Below are positions 45,086 through 54,294 of a stretch of DNA of 64,000 bases, in pieces. The stretch comes from JAPLDB01 sp038206355 (GTDB lineage: Bacteria; Bacteroidota; Bacteroidia; AKYH767-A; 2013-40CM-41-45). The stretch is from NCBI GenBank assembly GCA_038206355.1, contig JBBRAY010000001.1:1-64000 (forward strand). The letters run 5' to 3'. A program made the position numbers and the translations under genes. The notes below the pieces were generated by a model, which saw nothing but the letters and a program-made list of their open reading frames with translations, did no database searches and was not told the DNA's origin. The stretch's first letter is position 1. The number at the start of each line of letters is the position of its first letter.

Positions 45086-47632
45086 TTATTTCATCACCAC
45101 AAATTTATCAGCATGTTTTTCATTTCCCAATTGTGTGCTTAGAAAATAAACTCCTGATGAAAGTCCGGATACATTTAAACGAATAAGATTTTTTTCCTGT
45201 GCGGCAATTCCCCGTTGCTGAGTCAGCACAATTTTACCGGTTTGATCATAGATAAATAAATCTGCTATATTACTGACTGCAGAATTAATCATGACTGTCA
45301 GTTCATCTTTTACCGGGTTAGAAATAATTTTCTGTATAAAATCGCTGGTGAAAGAAGCCGGTGGTACGGAAGTATTGACATCAAATACCTGTATTTTGTA
45401 AACCCCGTTGCCATGGGTAAAAGCGACCAATGAAACGTCGGAAGGAGAATACTTCAGATCGAACACCATTACTCCTTCCGGAAGTCCCATGTTGAATGCG
45501 TACCATGAAGCACCACCGTTAACGGAAGCAAATACACCGAGGTCGCAACCCACAAATAATGTTTCAGGAGAAGCCGGTAATATTTCAATTGTATGAAATG
45601 GAAGGTCGGGAAGAATACCGGTCAGGTCATTCCAGGTAACACCGGCATCAGAAGATTTAAAAATATGTCCTGTACCGAATCCTGAAAAAACAACATACAC
45701 CTCGCTGCTGTTTTGCGGATTCACTGCTATGTCGCGTGGAAAACGGTTGGGCAGATTCCCGCTGATATCAGTAAGCGTGCTTCCCCCATCAGTACTTTTA
45801 AATATGTGCATGCTGCGAACGTCGTCAGGTGCAGTAGCAATATAAAGTGAATCTGAATTGGTATAAGATACTGCAATTGACAACGCGGCGTTTCCGGAAT
45901 CAATATCACCGGTCAGTGGAAACCATGAAAATCCTCCGTTGGTACTTTTGTAAAGTGTATCTGATGCGGCATACATAATATCTTTATCCGAGTTACAAAG
46001 AACAAACGGAGCGATGAACGCAACGGTGTTGGGTCCGGCGGGATTACTGCTATGGCTAAAGATGTTATACCAGTTGAACCCGCGGTCATCACTACGCAGG
46101 ATATTGAGGTATTGCCAGGAACAATATTGTATGTAATCATCATCGGGATTGATGGCACAAAAAGATCCGTCACCGCCATACACAGGCGCCCAGTAAATGG
46201 TTCCGTTGTAACGGTTGGTATAATTATCCTGAGCCCCTGCAATCATAAGGTTCTGACTGGTGGCTGACACAGCACCGATATAAAACTGCGAGGTAATGTA
46301 CCCATCAACACAATTGAAATAGCTGTCGCCAAAATCATTGCTCCTGTAAAGTCCGGCATCAGTGAGGATGTATAGTTTGTCCGGATTAAGCGGATTGGAA
46401 ACGATATCATGAATATCAGAATGGATATAATCATTACCCCATCCAATATTTGATACCTGAAAAATACTTATGCCATTGTTATCGCTGCGAAAAACTTCAA
46501 CACCTCCGAACATCATTCGTGTGGAGTCATCTGATTTAATCCACAAACCTTTTGCATACCATCCCTGGTAGGATACTATTTCAGTACCATTCACTAAGTT
46601 CCATGTATTCCCGCCATTGTAGGAGCGGTATACTCCCACCGTGCTGAATAAATCTGCAACAAGCGCATAAACGGTATTGTGATTGAGTGGATTGAGGCGA
46701 AGTGATATGCGTCCTTGATTGGTGCCGGGAGGTAACCCTGAAGTAAGATGCGTCCAGTTTGCACCGCCATCAGTCGTCCTCCAGATACCATGTGACGGAC
46801 TGCTGGTATTACCCACTCCTGCATATACTGTTGCCGGATTTACGGGATCCATGGCAAGGTCCATCACCATCAGTTCATTCAGTACCAGGTTCCATGTAAC
46901 GCCGCCATCTATCGTCTGATAAATTCCTTCTGTAGTTGCTGCATAAATTTCATCCGTATTATTTGGATTCATCTCCATGTCCCAGATGCCGCGCGTCTGA
47001 TCATAATTCCAGTTCAGCGAAGGCGCCCAGGTAATTCCGCCATCCATACTTTTTAAAATACCGATACCCACACTACCCCTTGTAGGTCTTTCGAGAAGTC
47101 CATTCACAGCACTTGCATGTGTATGCACTTCTCCGGTACCGATATACATTTCAAGGGGGTTGATGTGGTTGATGGAAATGCAACTTACGCCGCGAACAGG
47201 AAACCCTGTAGGCACATAGTTCCAGGCTGACAGACCAATGCCACCGGTTGTACTCTTCCACAATCCACCTGAAGCAGAGCCAAGCCAGACGGTGGATGTA
47301 TCAGCAGGATCAAACGCAATACACAATGTGCGACCGCCCAAATTATTAGGGCCGATGCTTTGCCATGGATTCAATGTACTGCTTCGCTGATTGCTTGCAG
47401 CGAATTTTGATTTATACTGGTTGAATGCCATTGCGTATCCATCTTCCGGAATATCAACATTGGGATATGCTGCTGCAACTGACATAAACTGCATGGCATC
47501 CCATGCTTCATTTCGTTCCGTTTCTTTTTCCATTTTCTCATTTTCATGCAGTGCCTTCTTTTCAGGGATAAAAAAATAACCTGTGGCTACAATTGTCACG
47601 GCTAAAAAAAATATTGCAAAAAACTTTTTCAT
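45086..47632 (-). CDS. T9SS-secreted BNR/sialidase-type beta-propeller protein
   Basis: An 848-residue protein with an N-terminal hydrophobic signal (5-20). The body is a series of BNR/VPS10-like propeller blades with Asp-box motifs: GGLWKSTTGG, GVYRSYNGGNTW, GLYRSNDFGDS, HIFKSSDAGVTWN and GVFASVNGGASW, about ten in all. This fold occurs in sialidases and in xyloglucan-type glycosidases, but I cannot see a confident catalytic triad, so a binding role is possible. The last 80 residues form a type A sorting domain (IISNPVKDELTVM.., GVYFLSTQLG). It ends about 300 bp from the phosphatase start, in the same direction. Confidence 0.9.
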   Translation of the reverse strand: MKKFFAIFFLAVTIVATGYFFIPEKKALHENEKMEKETERNEAWDAMQFMSVAAAYPNVDIPEDGYAMAFNQYKSKFAASNQRSSTLNPWQSIGPNNLGGRTLCIAFDPADTSTVWLGSASGGLWKSTTGGIGLSAWNYVPTGFPVRGVSCISINHINPLEMYIGTGEVHTHASAVNGLLERPTRGSVGIGILKSMDGGITWAPSLNWNYDQTRGIWDMEMNPNNTDEIYAATTEGIYQTIDGGVTWNLVLNELMVMDLAMDPVNPATVYAGVGNTSSPSHGIWRTTDGGANWTHLTSGLPPGTNQGRISLRLNPLNHNTVYALVADLFSTVGVYRSYNGGNTWNLVNGTEIVSYQGWYAKGLWIKSDDSTRMMFGGVEVFRSDNNGISIFQVSNIGWGNDYIHSDIHDIVSNPLNPDKLYILTDAGLYRSNDFGDSYFNCVDGYITSQFYIGAVSATSQNLMIAGAQDNYTNRYNGTIYWAPVYGGDGSFCAINPDDDYIQYCSWQYLNILRSDDRGFNWYNIFSHSSNPAGPNTVAFIAPFVLCNSDKDIMYAASDTLYKSTNGGFSWFPLTGDIDSGNAALSIAVSYTNSDSLYIATAPDDVRSMHIFKSTDGGSTLTDISGNLPNRFPRDIAVNPQNSSEVYVVFSGFGTGHIFKSSDAGVTWNDLTGILPDLPFHTIEILPASPETLFVGCDLGVFASVNGGASWYAFNMGLPEGVMVFDLKYSPSDVSLVAFTHGNGVYKIQVFDVNTSVPPASFTSDFIQKIISNPVKDELTVMINSAVSNIADLFIYDQTGKIVLTQQRGIAAQEKNLIRLNVSGLSSGVYFLSTQLGNEKHADKFVVMK

Positions 47633-48007
47633 GATAAGGGGATTAGGGGATAAGTTGTAAAGATAGATAAGAGTTTGATCCGAGAAACAGGTCAGATGCG
47701 GTTACCATTATAAATGGAAACCTGAAGATTCACAATAGGATTCTTTAATAACAAGAAACAAGTAAACAGACCGACCACTTCATTCTTCAAAAAATTACAT
47801 TTGCAATGTTCATTGATATCGCGGCCCTGCAACCAATTCATCATGAATGAAAAGTACATTGCTGCCGGAAATTGTCGTGACCTCAGTGTCATTTAAATTG
47901 TCAATATCAGTAACGCATCAAATCAGAAAACGCTACCTTATACCGCTTTGAAAATTTGCTGTCGGGGTAAAAAAGATAAAAACAAGATTTGTCCGCTCAA
48001 TTAAATT
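47633..48007. other. Intergenic region without a recognised gene
   Basis: 375 bp between divergently transcribed genes. TATCTTTA on the minus strand near 47670-47663 could be a -7 box for the BNR gene. I see no tandem repeat, hairpin or further ORF that I can support. Confidence 0.5.
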
Positions 48008-49195
48008 ATGACAGCAACCATCATCATAACGATATGCCTGCTATTACTGACGGCCTATTTATTTGACATCAGTTCGCCGCTGACGAAAATCCCGTCCGTT
48101 ATCCTTCTATTATTGCTGGGATGGGTAGTCCGTCAATCTGCAGAACTCTTTCAGATACATATCCCGGATCTGAACATGCTGTTGCCATTATTCGGAACAA
48201 TCGGACTAATACTGATCGTGATGGAAGGCTCGCTTGAACTGGAACTCAATAAATCAAAGTTTCCTGTCATTAAAAAGTCAATGCTCAATGCACTACTTCC
48301 GATGTTTATCATTGCATTCATTTTAACATGGGCATTTCATTATTATGGTGGTGGTACTTATAAAACAGCATTGATCAATGCCATTCCGTTTTGTGTAATC
48401 AGCAGCGCCATTGCTATCCCCAGCGTGAGGCACATGTCGCCACACAACAAAGAATTTATTATTTATGAAAGCAGTTTATCAGATATTTTCGGCGTTCTTT
48501 TTTTCAATTTTTTCGCGTTGAATGAAATCATCGACCTGCAATCATTTGGAAATTTCGGATTGGAATTATTGCTCATCATAGCCATTTCATTCGTTGCTGT
48601 AATGGGTTTGTCTTTCATATTGAGTCGCATCAGACACCATATTACCTTTACGCCCATTATACTTTTGGTTATCCTCATTTATGAAATTTCAAAAATATAC
48701 CATCTGCCGGGACTCATTTTCATTCTCGTGTTCGGGCTATTTCTCGGTAACATTGACGAGTTGGATCACCTTCACTGGATTAAAAAATTCCGCCCCGAAA
48801 AATTAAAAAGAGAAGTGGCAAAATTCAAGGACATCACCATTGAAGCGACATTTCTCATCCGGGCGCTGTTCTTTATTTTGTTTGGCTACCTGATGGAAGC
48901 AAGAGAAATTCTGAATACGGAAACACTGCCCTGGGCCGCTGCAATCGTGATGATTATTGTTGTTGTGAGACTCATCATACTGCGCATTTCCGGTCTTCCG
49001 CTATCTCCTTTATTATATGTCGCACCCCGCGGACTGATTACAATATTATTATTCCTTGCCATTACTCCCGACCAGTCACTTGTCCTGGTGAATAAGTCGT
49101 TAATCATCCAGACCATTATTCTTTCCGTTATTGTAATGATGTTTGGTATCATGGCGGGAAAGAAGCCGGCTATCAACTCAATTCAAACAACTTAA
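48008..49195 (+). CDS. Cation:proton antiporter (CPA superfamily)
   Basis: A 395-residue inner-membrane protein with about twelve hydrophobic segments and almost no soluble part. The pattern LGWVVRQ near 40, a helix with VISSAIAIPSVRHMS near 140-155, the acidic membrane motif YESSLSDIFGVLFF near 158-170, and APRGLITILLFLA near 340-352 fit CPA1-type Na+/H+ exchangers. It should exchange protons for Na+ or K+. A second antiporter, NhaD, begins 6 bp downstream, so the two are co-transcribed. Confidence 0.85.
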   Translation: MTATIIITICLLLLTAYLFDISSPLTKIPSVILLLLLGWVVRQSAELFQIHIPDLNMLLPLFGTIGLILIVMEGSLELELNKSKFPVIKKSMLNALLPMFIIAFILTWAFHYYGGGTYKTALINAIPFCVISSAIAIPSVRHMSPHNKEFIIYESSLSDIFGVLFFNFFALNEIIDLQSFGNFGLELLLIIAISFVAVMGLSFILSRIRHHITFTPIILLVILIYEISKIYHLPGLIFILVFGLFLGNIDELDHLHWIKKFRPEKLKREVAKFKDITIEATFLIRALFFILFGYLMEAREILNTETLPWAAAIVMIIVVVRLIILRISGLPLSPLLYVAPRGLITILLFLAITPDQSLVLVNKSLIIQTIILSVIVMMFGIMAGKKPAINSIQTT

Positions 49196-49201
49196 TTATC
49201 G

Positions 49202-50482
49202 ATGTCAACATTAATCATTATCATTTTCGTATTGGGATACATCGGTATCATTACCGAGCATTCTATAAAAATAAACAAGGCAGCAACAGCGTTGGTTACC
49301 GGGGTACTGTGCTGGACGGTGTACATCCTTTATTCACCCGACAAACACCTGGTTGCTGAGGAACTCACGCACCATCTGGGAGAGTTGTCGGGTATTCTCT
49401 TTTTTCTTCTTGGCGCCATGACCATTGTTGAATTGATAGATGCACATGATGGATTTGAGTTGATTACCACCAGGATCAATCAGACTGACAAGCGCAAACT
49501 ACTGTGGACTATTGCTTTTATTACATTCATCCTTTCAGCCATACTGGATAACCTGACCACCACCATCGTAATGGTATCATTGCTGAGAAAACTAATTAGC
49601 AATCCAAAAGAGCGGTTGTTCTTTGCAGGGATGATTGTAGTTGCTGCCAATGCAGGGGGCGCATGGTCACCTATTGGCGATGTAACCACTACCATGCTTT
49701 GGATCGGAGGACAAATTACTGCTGCCAACATCATCATCAAACTTATCCTGCCAAGTCTGGTTTGCCTTATTGTTCCATTGATTTATTTGTCTTTTAAGCT
49801 CAAGGGAAAAATTGTAAGACCTGAGATAGAATCTACAAACAATAAACAAAAACTTCCCCAAAGACACCAGACCATTGTATTTTTTTCGGGAGTTTTTATT
49901 CTTGCACTTGTTCCGGTTTTTAAAACAGTAACTCACCTGCCTCCATTTATGGGGATTCTATTCGGGCTGGGCTTACTCTGGATAATCACTGAAATTATGC
50001 ATTCAGGAAAAGGCAGTGAAGACAAAAATTTTCTTTCTGTTGTTTATGCGCTTCGTAAAATTGACACTCCGAGCATTTTGTTTTTTCTTGGAATACTCAT
50101 CAGCATTGCTGCATTGCAAGCCGCAGGACTCCTCACCAATCTTTCTTCATGGCTTTCGTCCACGTTGAAGAACGACAATACGATTGTAATTTCAATTGGA
50201 CTTCTTTCCTCAATCATTGACAATGTACCATTGGTTGCTGCGGCACAGGGGATGTACAGCCTCAATCATTATCCGACCGACCATTATTTCTGGGAATTCC
50301 TTGCCTATTGCACAGGAACAGGTGGAAGTGCACTGATTATCGGTTCTGCAGCGGGTGTTGCAGCAATGGGAATGGAAAAAATCAGTTTCTTCTGGTATCT
50401 GAAGAAAATCACTTACCTCGCCCTGCTCGGATATTTTGCCGGCGCAATTACATATATCCTGCAGCACCAAGTTGGAATTTGA
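49202..50482 (+). CDS. nhaD: Na+/H+ antiporter NhaD
   Basis: A 426-residue protein of the NhaD/ion transporter superfamily with 11-12 membrane helices. Family blocks are LGELSGILFFLLGAMTIVELIDAHDGF near 60-86, ILDNLTTTIVMVSLLRK near 117-133, and VVAANAGGAWSPIGDVTTTMLW near 146-167, with a matching SSIIDNVPLVAAAQ motif in the second half; the DN and GD(V/T)TT residues form the transport site. It exports Na+ (or Li+) in exchange for protons. A 17-base perfect palindrome (ATGCAGTAATACTGCAT) occurs at 50548-50564 downstream. Confidence 0.93.
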   Translation: MSTLIIIIFVLGYIGIITEHSIKINKAATALVTGVLCWTVYILYSPDKHLVAEELTHHLGELSGILFFLLGAMTIVELIDAHDGFELITTRINQTDKRKLLWTIAFITFILSAILDNLTTTIVMVSLLRKLISNPKERLFFAGMIVVAANAGGAWSPIGDVTTTMLWIGGQITAANIIIKLILPSLVCLIVPLIYLSFKLKGKIVRPEIESTNNKQKLPQRHQTIVFFSGVFILALVPVFKTVTHLPPFMGILFGLGLLWIITEIMHSGKGSEDKNFLSVVYALRKIDTPSILFFLGILISIAALQAAGLLTNLSSWLSSTLKNDNTIVISIGLLSSIIDNVPLVAAAQGMYSLNHYPTDHYFWEFLAYCTGTGGSALIIGSAAGVAAMGMEKISFFWYLKKITYLALLGYFAGAITYILQHQVGI

Positions 50483-50677
50483 TCAGCAAAATTTTCATAA
50501 TACAGTGATCTTTATATCAGGATAAGATTATTATTCGGCCCTGTATCATGCAGTAATACTGCATAGCCTTATAATTTATTACCACGTAAAAAATTTGTCT
50601 GAATGTTCTGAATGCCGTAAGTTTGAACTTGCATCAAGCGGTTGATGGTAATTACATCCGGCTAAAATTGAAATTAA

Positions 50678-51100
50678 ATGAAAGCAACAACACTTTTTAC
50701 TTTTGTTCAGGTTGTGGTATTTTCAGTGACGAATTTATTTGCTCAGGAAAAAGTAAAAGCCGGATTCGGCGTAACCGTCGTGCAACAGCAACCTCAATTT
50801 CCGGGTGGAGAAGACAGTCTGGTTTCTTTTCTGAAAAATAATTTACGTTATCCTCAGGAGGCCAGGCTGGCATGGATACAGGGCCGTGTATTTATTGGCT
50901 TTATGATTGATCATTCGGGAAAAATGAAAAATATAAAAGTGTTGAGCAGTGTAAATTCACAACTCGATGAAGAAGCGCTTCGTGTAGTACACATGATGCC
51001 TGAATGGCAACCGGGAAAAATCGGAGATACAAATGTTGACACGCAATATATTTTGCCGATTGAATTTGTGATGCCTCCCAAAAGAGAAAAAGAATTTTAA
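50678..51100 (+). CDS. Exported TonB C-terminal domain protein
   Basis: A 140-residue protein with a cleavable-looking signal peptide (1-22, FAQ) directly followed by a TonB C-terminal domain: QPQFPGGEDSLVSFLKNNLRYP, IQGRVFIGFMIDHSGKMKNIKVLSSV and DEEALRVVHMMPEWQPGK are the usual Bacteroidota TonB_C blocks. It lacks the membrane anchor and Pro-rich linker of a working TonB, so it is probably a periplasmic TonB_C-type protein that does not itself transduce energy. It ends one base before the converging EEP gene. Confidence 0.85.
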   Translation: MKATTLFTFVQVVVFSVTNLFAQEKVKAGFGVTVVQQQPQFPGGEDSLVSFLKNNLRYPQEARLAWIQGRVFIGFMIDHSGKMKNIKVLSSVNSQLDEEALRVVHMMPEWQPGKIGDTNVDTQYILPIEFVMPPKREKEF

Positions 51101-51101
51101 A

Positions 51102-52217
51102 CTACTTCTTCAATCCGATCCATGCTGTTATCGGATAATGGTCTGAAATTTTATTTCTGTGGGTTACATATCCTGATGACATGAGACCTTCAGAGTGCAA
51201 CAAATAGTCAATGCGAAAACTCGGAAAGAGTCCGGCATACGTTTTTCCAAAGCCCGAACCACTTTCTCTGAAAGAATCCCGAAGGCCATCTGATAGTTTG
51301 TGATAGGTATAAGATGACGGCGTATCATTAAAATCACCTGCCACAATTACAGGGTAAGGACTTTTACCTACTTCATTTTTCAACACGATGACTTGCCTGG
51401 TCCGCTTGGCAAATGCATGTTTCAGACGGCCGAGTATTTTTATTCCTCCTGCCATGTCATCCTGTTGTACGTCATTCTTCAGATTGGACAGATACTGGTA
51501 ATCTTCATTTCTGAAACGGATACTTTCAAGATGGGTATTGAAAATCCTGATGGTGTCTTTTCCAATGACAACATCGGCATAGATAAAAATATTTCCTCCG
51601 CGTTTTTCAAAATGAACTGCTTCCTTTTTAATGATCGGGTACTTGCTGTAAATGGCAATACCCCAGTGGTCGGAGTCGCGAAGCGTAACAGTATATTCAA
51701 CATGTGAGTAGGGCGTCTTCAGGACTTCAGGCACCAGCGCATTGTTATTGAAATCTGAAAGCTTTCTGTCGGACGAAAAATATTCCTGAAAACAAACGAT
51801 GTCGGGCGATTCCGCTTTCAAAAACTCAAATATTTTTCCCCTCGTTTCATGATTGTGAAACCAGTTATATAAATCAAAAAGCCTGACATTAAAAGACATC
51901 ACCTTGACAGGAAAACCCGTGTCATGATTTTTCTCAGGCGCTGATGCTGACGGAAACCTCGGCTCAACAATGCCGAATATTTTTGAATAGCCAATTAGAA
52001 TTGCAATGGTTGAATACCAGAATAATTTTCGTTTCCTCAAAATCCAGTATAAAATAAAAGTAAGGTTGAGTAGTAATAAAAATCCATAGGTCAATGCAAT
52101 CAGTTGAAGCCACCAGAAATTACCATCCGGTGAAATGTATGCAGCGAGATAGGAACACAACAGAAAAAAAATGCAGCATATGTTCAGGATGAACATCAGC
52201 TTATTGAAAAATGACAT
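51102..52217 (-). CDS. Endonuclease/exonuclease/phosphatase (EEP) family membrane protein
   Basis: A 371-residue protein. Three hydrophobic helices (about 5-90) anchor it in the inner membrane, and an EEP-fold domain follows: MSFNVRLFD, DIVCFQEYF, HWGIAIYSKYPI, NTHLES, VAGDFNDTPSS and SDHYPI carry the Glu, His, Asp and Asn residues for metal-dependent phosphodiester cleavage. The substrate may be nucleic acid or a lipid. The ATG at 52217 is used; a TTG upstream adds seven residues. It forms a leftward group with the two rhomboids and mutL, an order I recall as common in Bacteroidota. Confidence 0.88.
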   Translation of the reverse strand: MSFFNKLMFILNICCIFFLLCSYLAAYISPDGNFWWLQLIALTYGFLLLLNLTFILYWILRKRKLFWYSTIAILIGYSKIFGIVEPRFPSASAPEKNHDTGFPVKVMSFNVRLFDLYNWFHNHETRGKIFEFLKAESPDIVCFQEYFSSDRKLSDFNNNALVPEVLKTPYSHVEYTVTLRDSDHWGIAIYSKYPIIKKEAVHFEKRGGNIFIYADVVIGKDTIRIFNTHLESIRFRNEDYQYLSNLKNDVQQDDMAGGIKILGRLKHAFAKRTRQVIVLKNEVGKSPYPVIVAGDFNDTPSSYTYHKLSDGLRDSFRESGSGFGKTYAGLFPSFRIDYLLHSEGLMSSGYVTHRNKISDHYPITAWIGLKK

Positions 52218-52273
52218 CTTGTTTTTTTCCTGAGTCAAACAACAGAAGATTAAAAAAAATAAAAATGATCGAA

Positions 52274-53161
52274 TTAATTATCCCGACTCGACCTGAAAAG
52301 AAATTCCCGTTCTTCATTCGTCAGACTTCCATAACCTGATTTACTGATCTTATCAAGTATTTCGTCTGTCCGTTCCTGGTTATCTCTTTTTTTAGACACA
52401 AATTCATCATCACCGGCAGCACGTTTATAGCGCACTTTCATTCTACCACTTCCTTTGAAAAATGTTGCCAGTCTGTCCATCAAATTAGTAAACCAAAGCG
52501 CAATATCGCGACCTTGTTTCAATTGTGTGACATAAACAAATCCGAACAATGCGCCGCCTAAATGTGCGATGTGGCCTCCGGCATTGGAGCCACTTACATT
52601 GACCAGGTCAAGGAATACGGTAAAGATGGCGATGTATTTTAATGCCACAGGCCCGATGAACATGAGTCCGATTTTGTAATCAGGAAGTAAAGTAGCCGCT
52701 GCTGCAGTGATGGCCAGCACACCCGCTGAGGCTCCTAGTGCAAAAGAAATGGAGACGGATTCACTAAACAGCGGAAATAAATTATAGGCCATGATATACA
52801 ACAATGCCCCGCTGATGCCTCCAAGTATATATGTGCTGAATAATTTTTTACTGCCGAGATATTCCTGCAAAATTTTTCCCATCCAGTAAAGCCAGAGCAT
52901 ATTGAAAAGGATGTGAAAAAATTCCTCGTGGTAAAACATATAAGTAATAAGCGTCCATGGTTTTGTAATCAGTATTGGCAATGATGCGGGAACGGCCAGC
53001 CAGTGTGAAGGAATAAAATAAAAATCGAGTGACGTCATGAATAGCTTCATGATAGCCCTCACCACTGCAAACCCAAGATACACCACAACGTTGACTGCGA
53101 TTATCTTTTGCAATGTATCGGCATTGCGAAACTGGCTTTTGATGTTACCTGAAAAATTCAT
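52274..53161 (-). CDS. Rhomboid family intramembrane serine protease
   Basis: A 295-residue membrane protein with six or seven helices. The catalytic dyad is complete: Ser145 in ALGASAGVLA and His200 in GHIAHLGGALFGF. The oxyanion-region motif HILFNMLW (His83, Asn87) is also present. It should cut membrane proteins within or near the bilayer; substrates are unknown. The last 80 residues form a charged cytosolic tail (RYKRAAGDDEF...). It follows a second rhomboid gene, with a short repeat-filled gap of 232 bp between them. Confidence 0.92.
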   Translation of the reverse strand: MNFSGNIKSQFRNADTLQKIIAVNVVVYLGFAVVRAIMKLFMTSLDFYFIPSHWLAVPASLPILITKPWTLITYMFYHEEFFHILFNMLWLYWMGKILQEYLGSKKLFSTYILGGISGALLYIMAYNLFPLFSESVSISFALGASAGVLAITAAAATLLPDYKIGLMFIGPVALKYIAIFTVFLDLVNVSGSNAGGHIAHLGGALFGFVYVTQLKQGRDIALWFTNLMDRLATFFKGSGRMKVRYKRAAGDDEFVSKKRDNQERTDEILDKISKSGYGSLTNEEREFLFRSSRDN

Positions 53162-53280
53162 TTTAATTCAGAGAGAAGAGAGGTATTAGATATGAGATGT
53201 GAGATCGAAATAATGGAAGTAATTTTAAACATTATAGGTGTTACTTTTTTAATTGACTAACAATCTGACCCGGCTGCTCC

Positions 53281-53371
53281 CAATGACTAATGACTTAATG
53301 ACGGCTGTTCTCACTCCCAACTTCGGCTGCTACCATTGACCAATGACTTAATGACTCAATGACGGCTGTTC
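53281..53371. repeat. Imperfect direct repeat CAATGACT..GACGGCTGTTC
   Basis: Two copies of about 30 bp (53281-53310 and 53341-53371) with the shared end AATGACGGCTGTTC, surrounded by CGGCTGC units. It includes the 16-mer also found before hutU. It fills the gap between the two rhomboid genes. Confidence 0.8.
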
Positions 53372-53393
53372 ATCGGCTGCTCTCCTCTCCCAC

Positions 53394-54257
53394 CTATGGA
53401 TTATAAAAATCATTCCTCTTACTCTTATCCTGATTCCTCCAGATCATGATGGTGATAAATCCGAACAACAATCCACCGAGGTGAGCGAAGTGGGCCACAT
53501 TATCTCCGGGCACATTAGCAAATCCACTAAAGAGCTCAATTGCACCATAGATCATCACAAAGTATTTTGCCTTGATGGGAAATGCAAAATAAACGTACAG
53601 CAGATTATCCGGAAAAAGCATGCCATAAGCAAGCAATAATCCAAACACTGCTCCTGAAGCCCCCACTACGACAGGCGCATTCAGCACATCAGAACGAAAC
53701 TCTTTCATGTAATCAACACTCAACGCCATCGCCCGTGGCGCATCGGTATTGATGATCAGATTAAATTTATTAATGAACTCATTGAAATGTTCCGACATTT
53801 CAAGAGAAGAAAATTTTGTAAAAGCCGCACTGTTTGCAAAGTCCTTCAGCTTATCATAATCCGGTGCTGCGATGTAATCATTCATGTATGCAACTACGGG
53901 CTGCATTTCATAATAAACGAGGGCCTGTTGCACGAGGGCTGCTCCGAGGCCTGTAATAATATAGTAGTTGAGGAATTTTCTGCCTCCCCAAACATTTTCA
54001 AGTGCAGCGCCAAACATCCACAAGGCAAACATGTTGAAAAAAATGTGGCCAAAACTTCCATGCATGAACATGTAGGTAATAAACTGCCACCACTTGAATT
54101 TCTCCGCCTCATAATAATGAAGTCCGAGGATATCATTCAAATCAACGCCGCGCTGCTGAAGGACATATGAGGCAAGAAAAAAAATCCCGTTGATGATGAG
54201 AAGATTTTTTACGACTTCAGGAAGAAAACTAAAACGCTTCGGGCGAAATTGTTCCAT
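53394..54257 (-). CDS. Rhomboid family intramembrane serine protease
   Basis: A 287-residue membrane protein. The catalytic serine is Ser201 in VVGASGAVFGLLLAYG and the histidine His259 in NVAHFAHLGGLLFGF; HIFFNMFALWMFG (His71, Asn75) is the conserved helix 2 motif. A loop of about 65 residues between helices (about 122-187, YYEMQPVVAYMND...) is longer than in minimal rhomboids and predicted periplasmic. It shares the family but little close sequence with the neighbouring rhomboid, so this is an old pair, and it lies directly after mutL. Confidence 0.92.
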   Translation of the reverse strand: MEQFRPKRFSFLPEVVKNLLIINGIFFLASYVLQQRGVDLNDILGLHYYEAEKFKWWQFITYMFMHGSFGHIFFNMFALWMFGAALENVWGGRKFLNYYIITGLGAALVQQALVYYEMQPVVAYMNDYIAAPDYDKLKDFANSAAFTKFSSLEMSEHFNEFINKFNLIINTDAPRAMALSVDYMKEFRSDVLNAPVVVGASGAVFGLLLAYGMLFPDNLLYVYFAFPIKAKYFVMIYGAIELFSGFANVPGDNVAHFAHLGGLLFGFITIMIWRNQDKSKRNDFYNP

Positions 54258-54294
54258 AATATACTACTGCTTCGACTGCTGATACAAAGTGATT

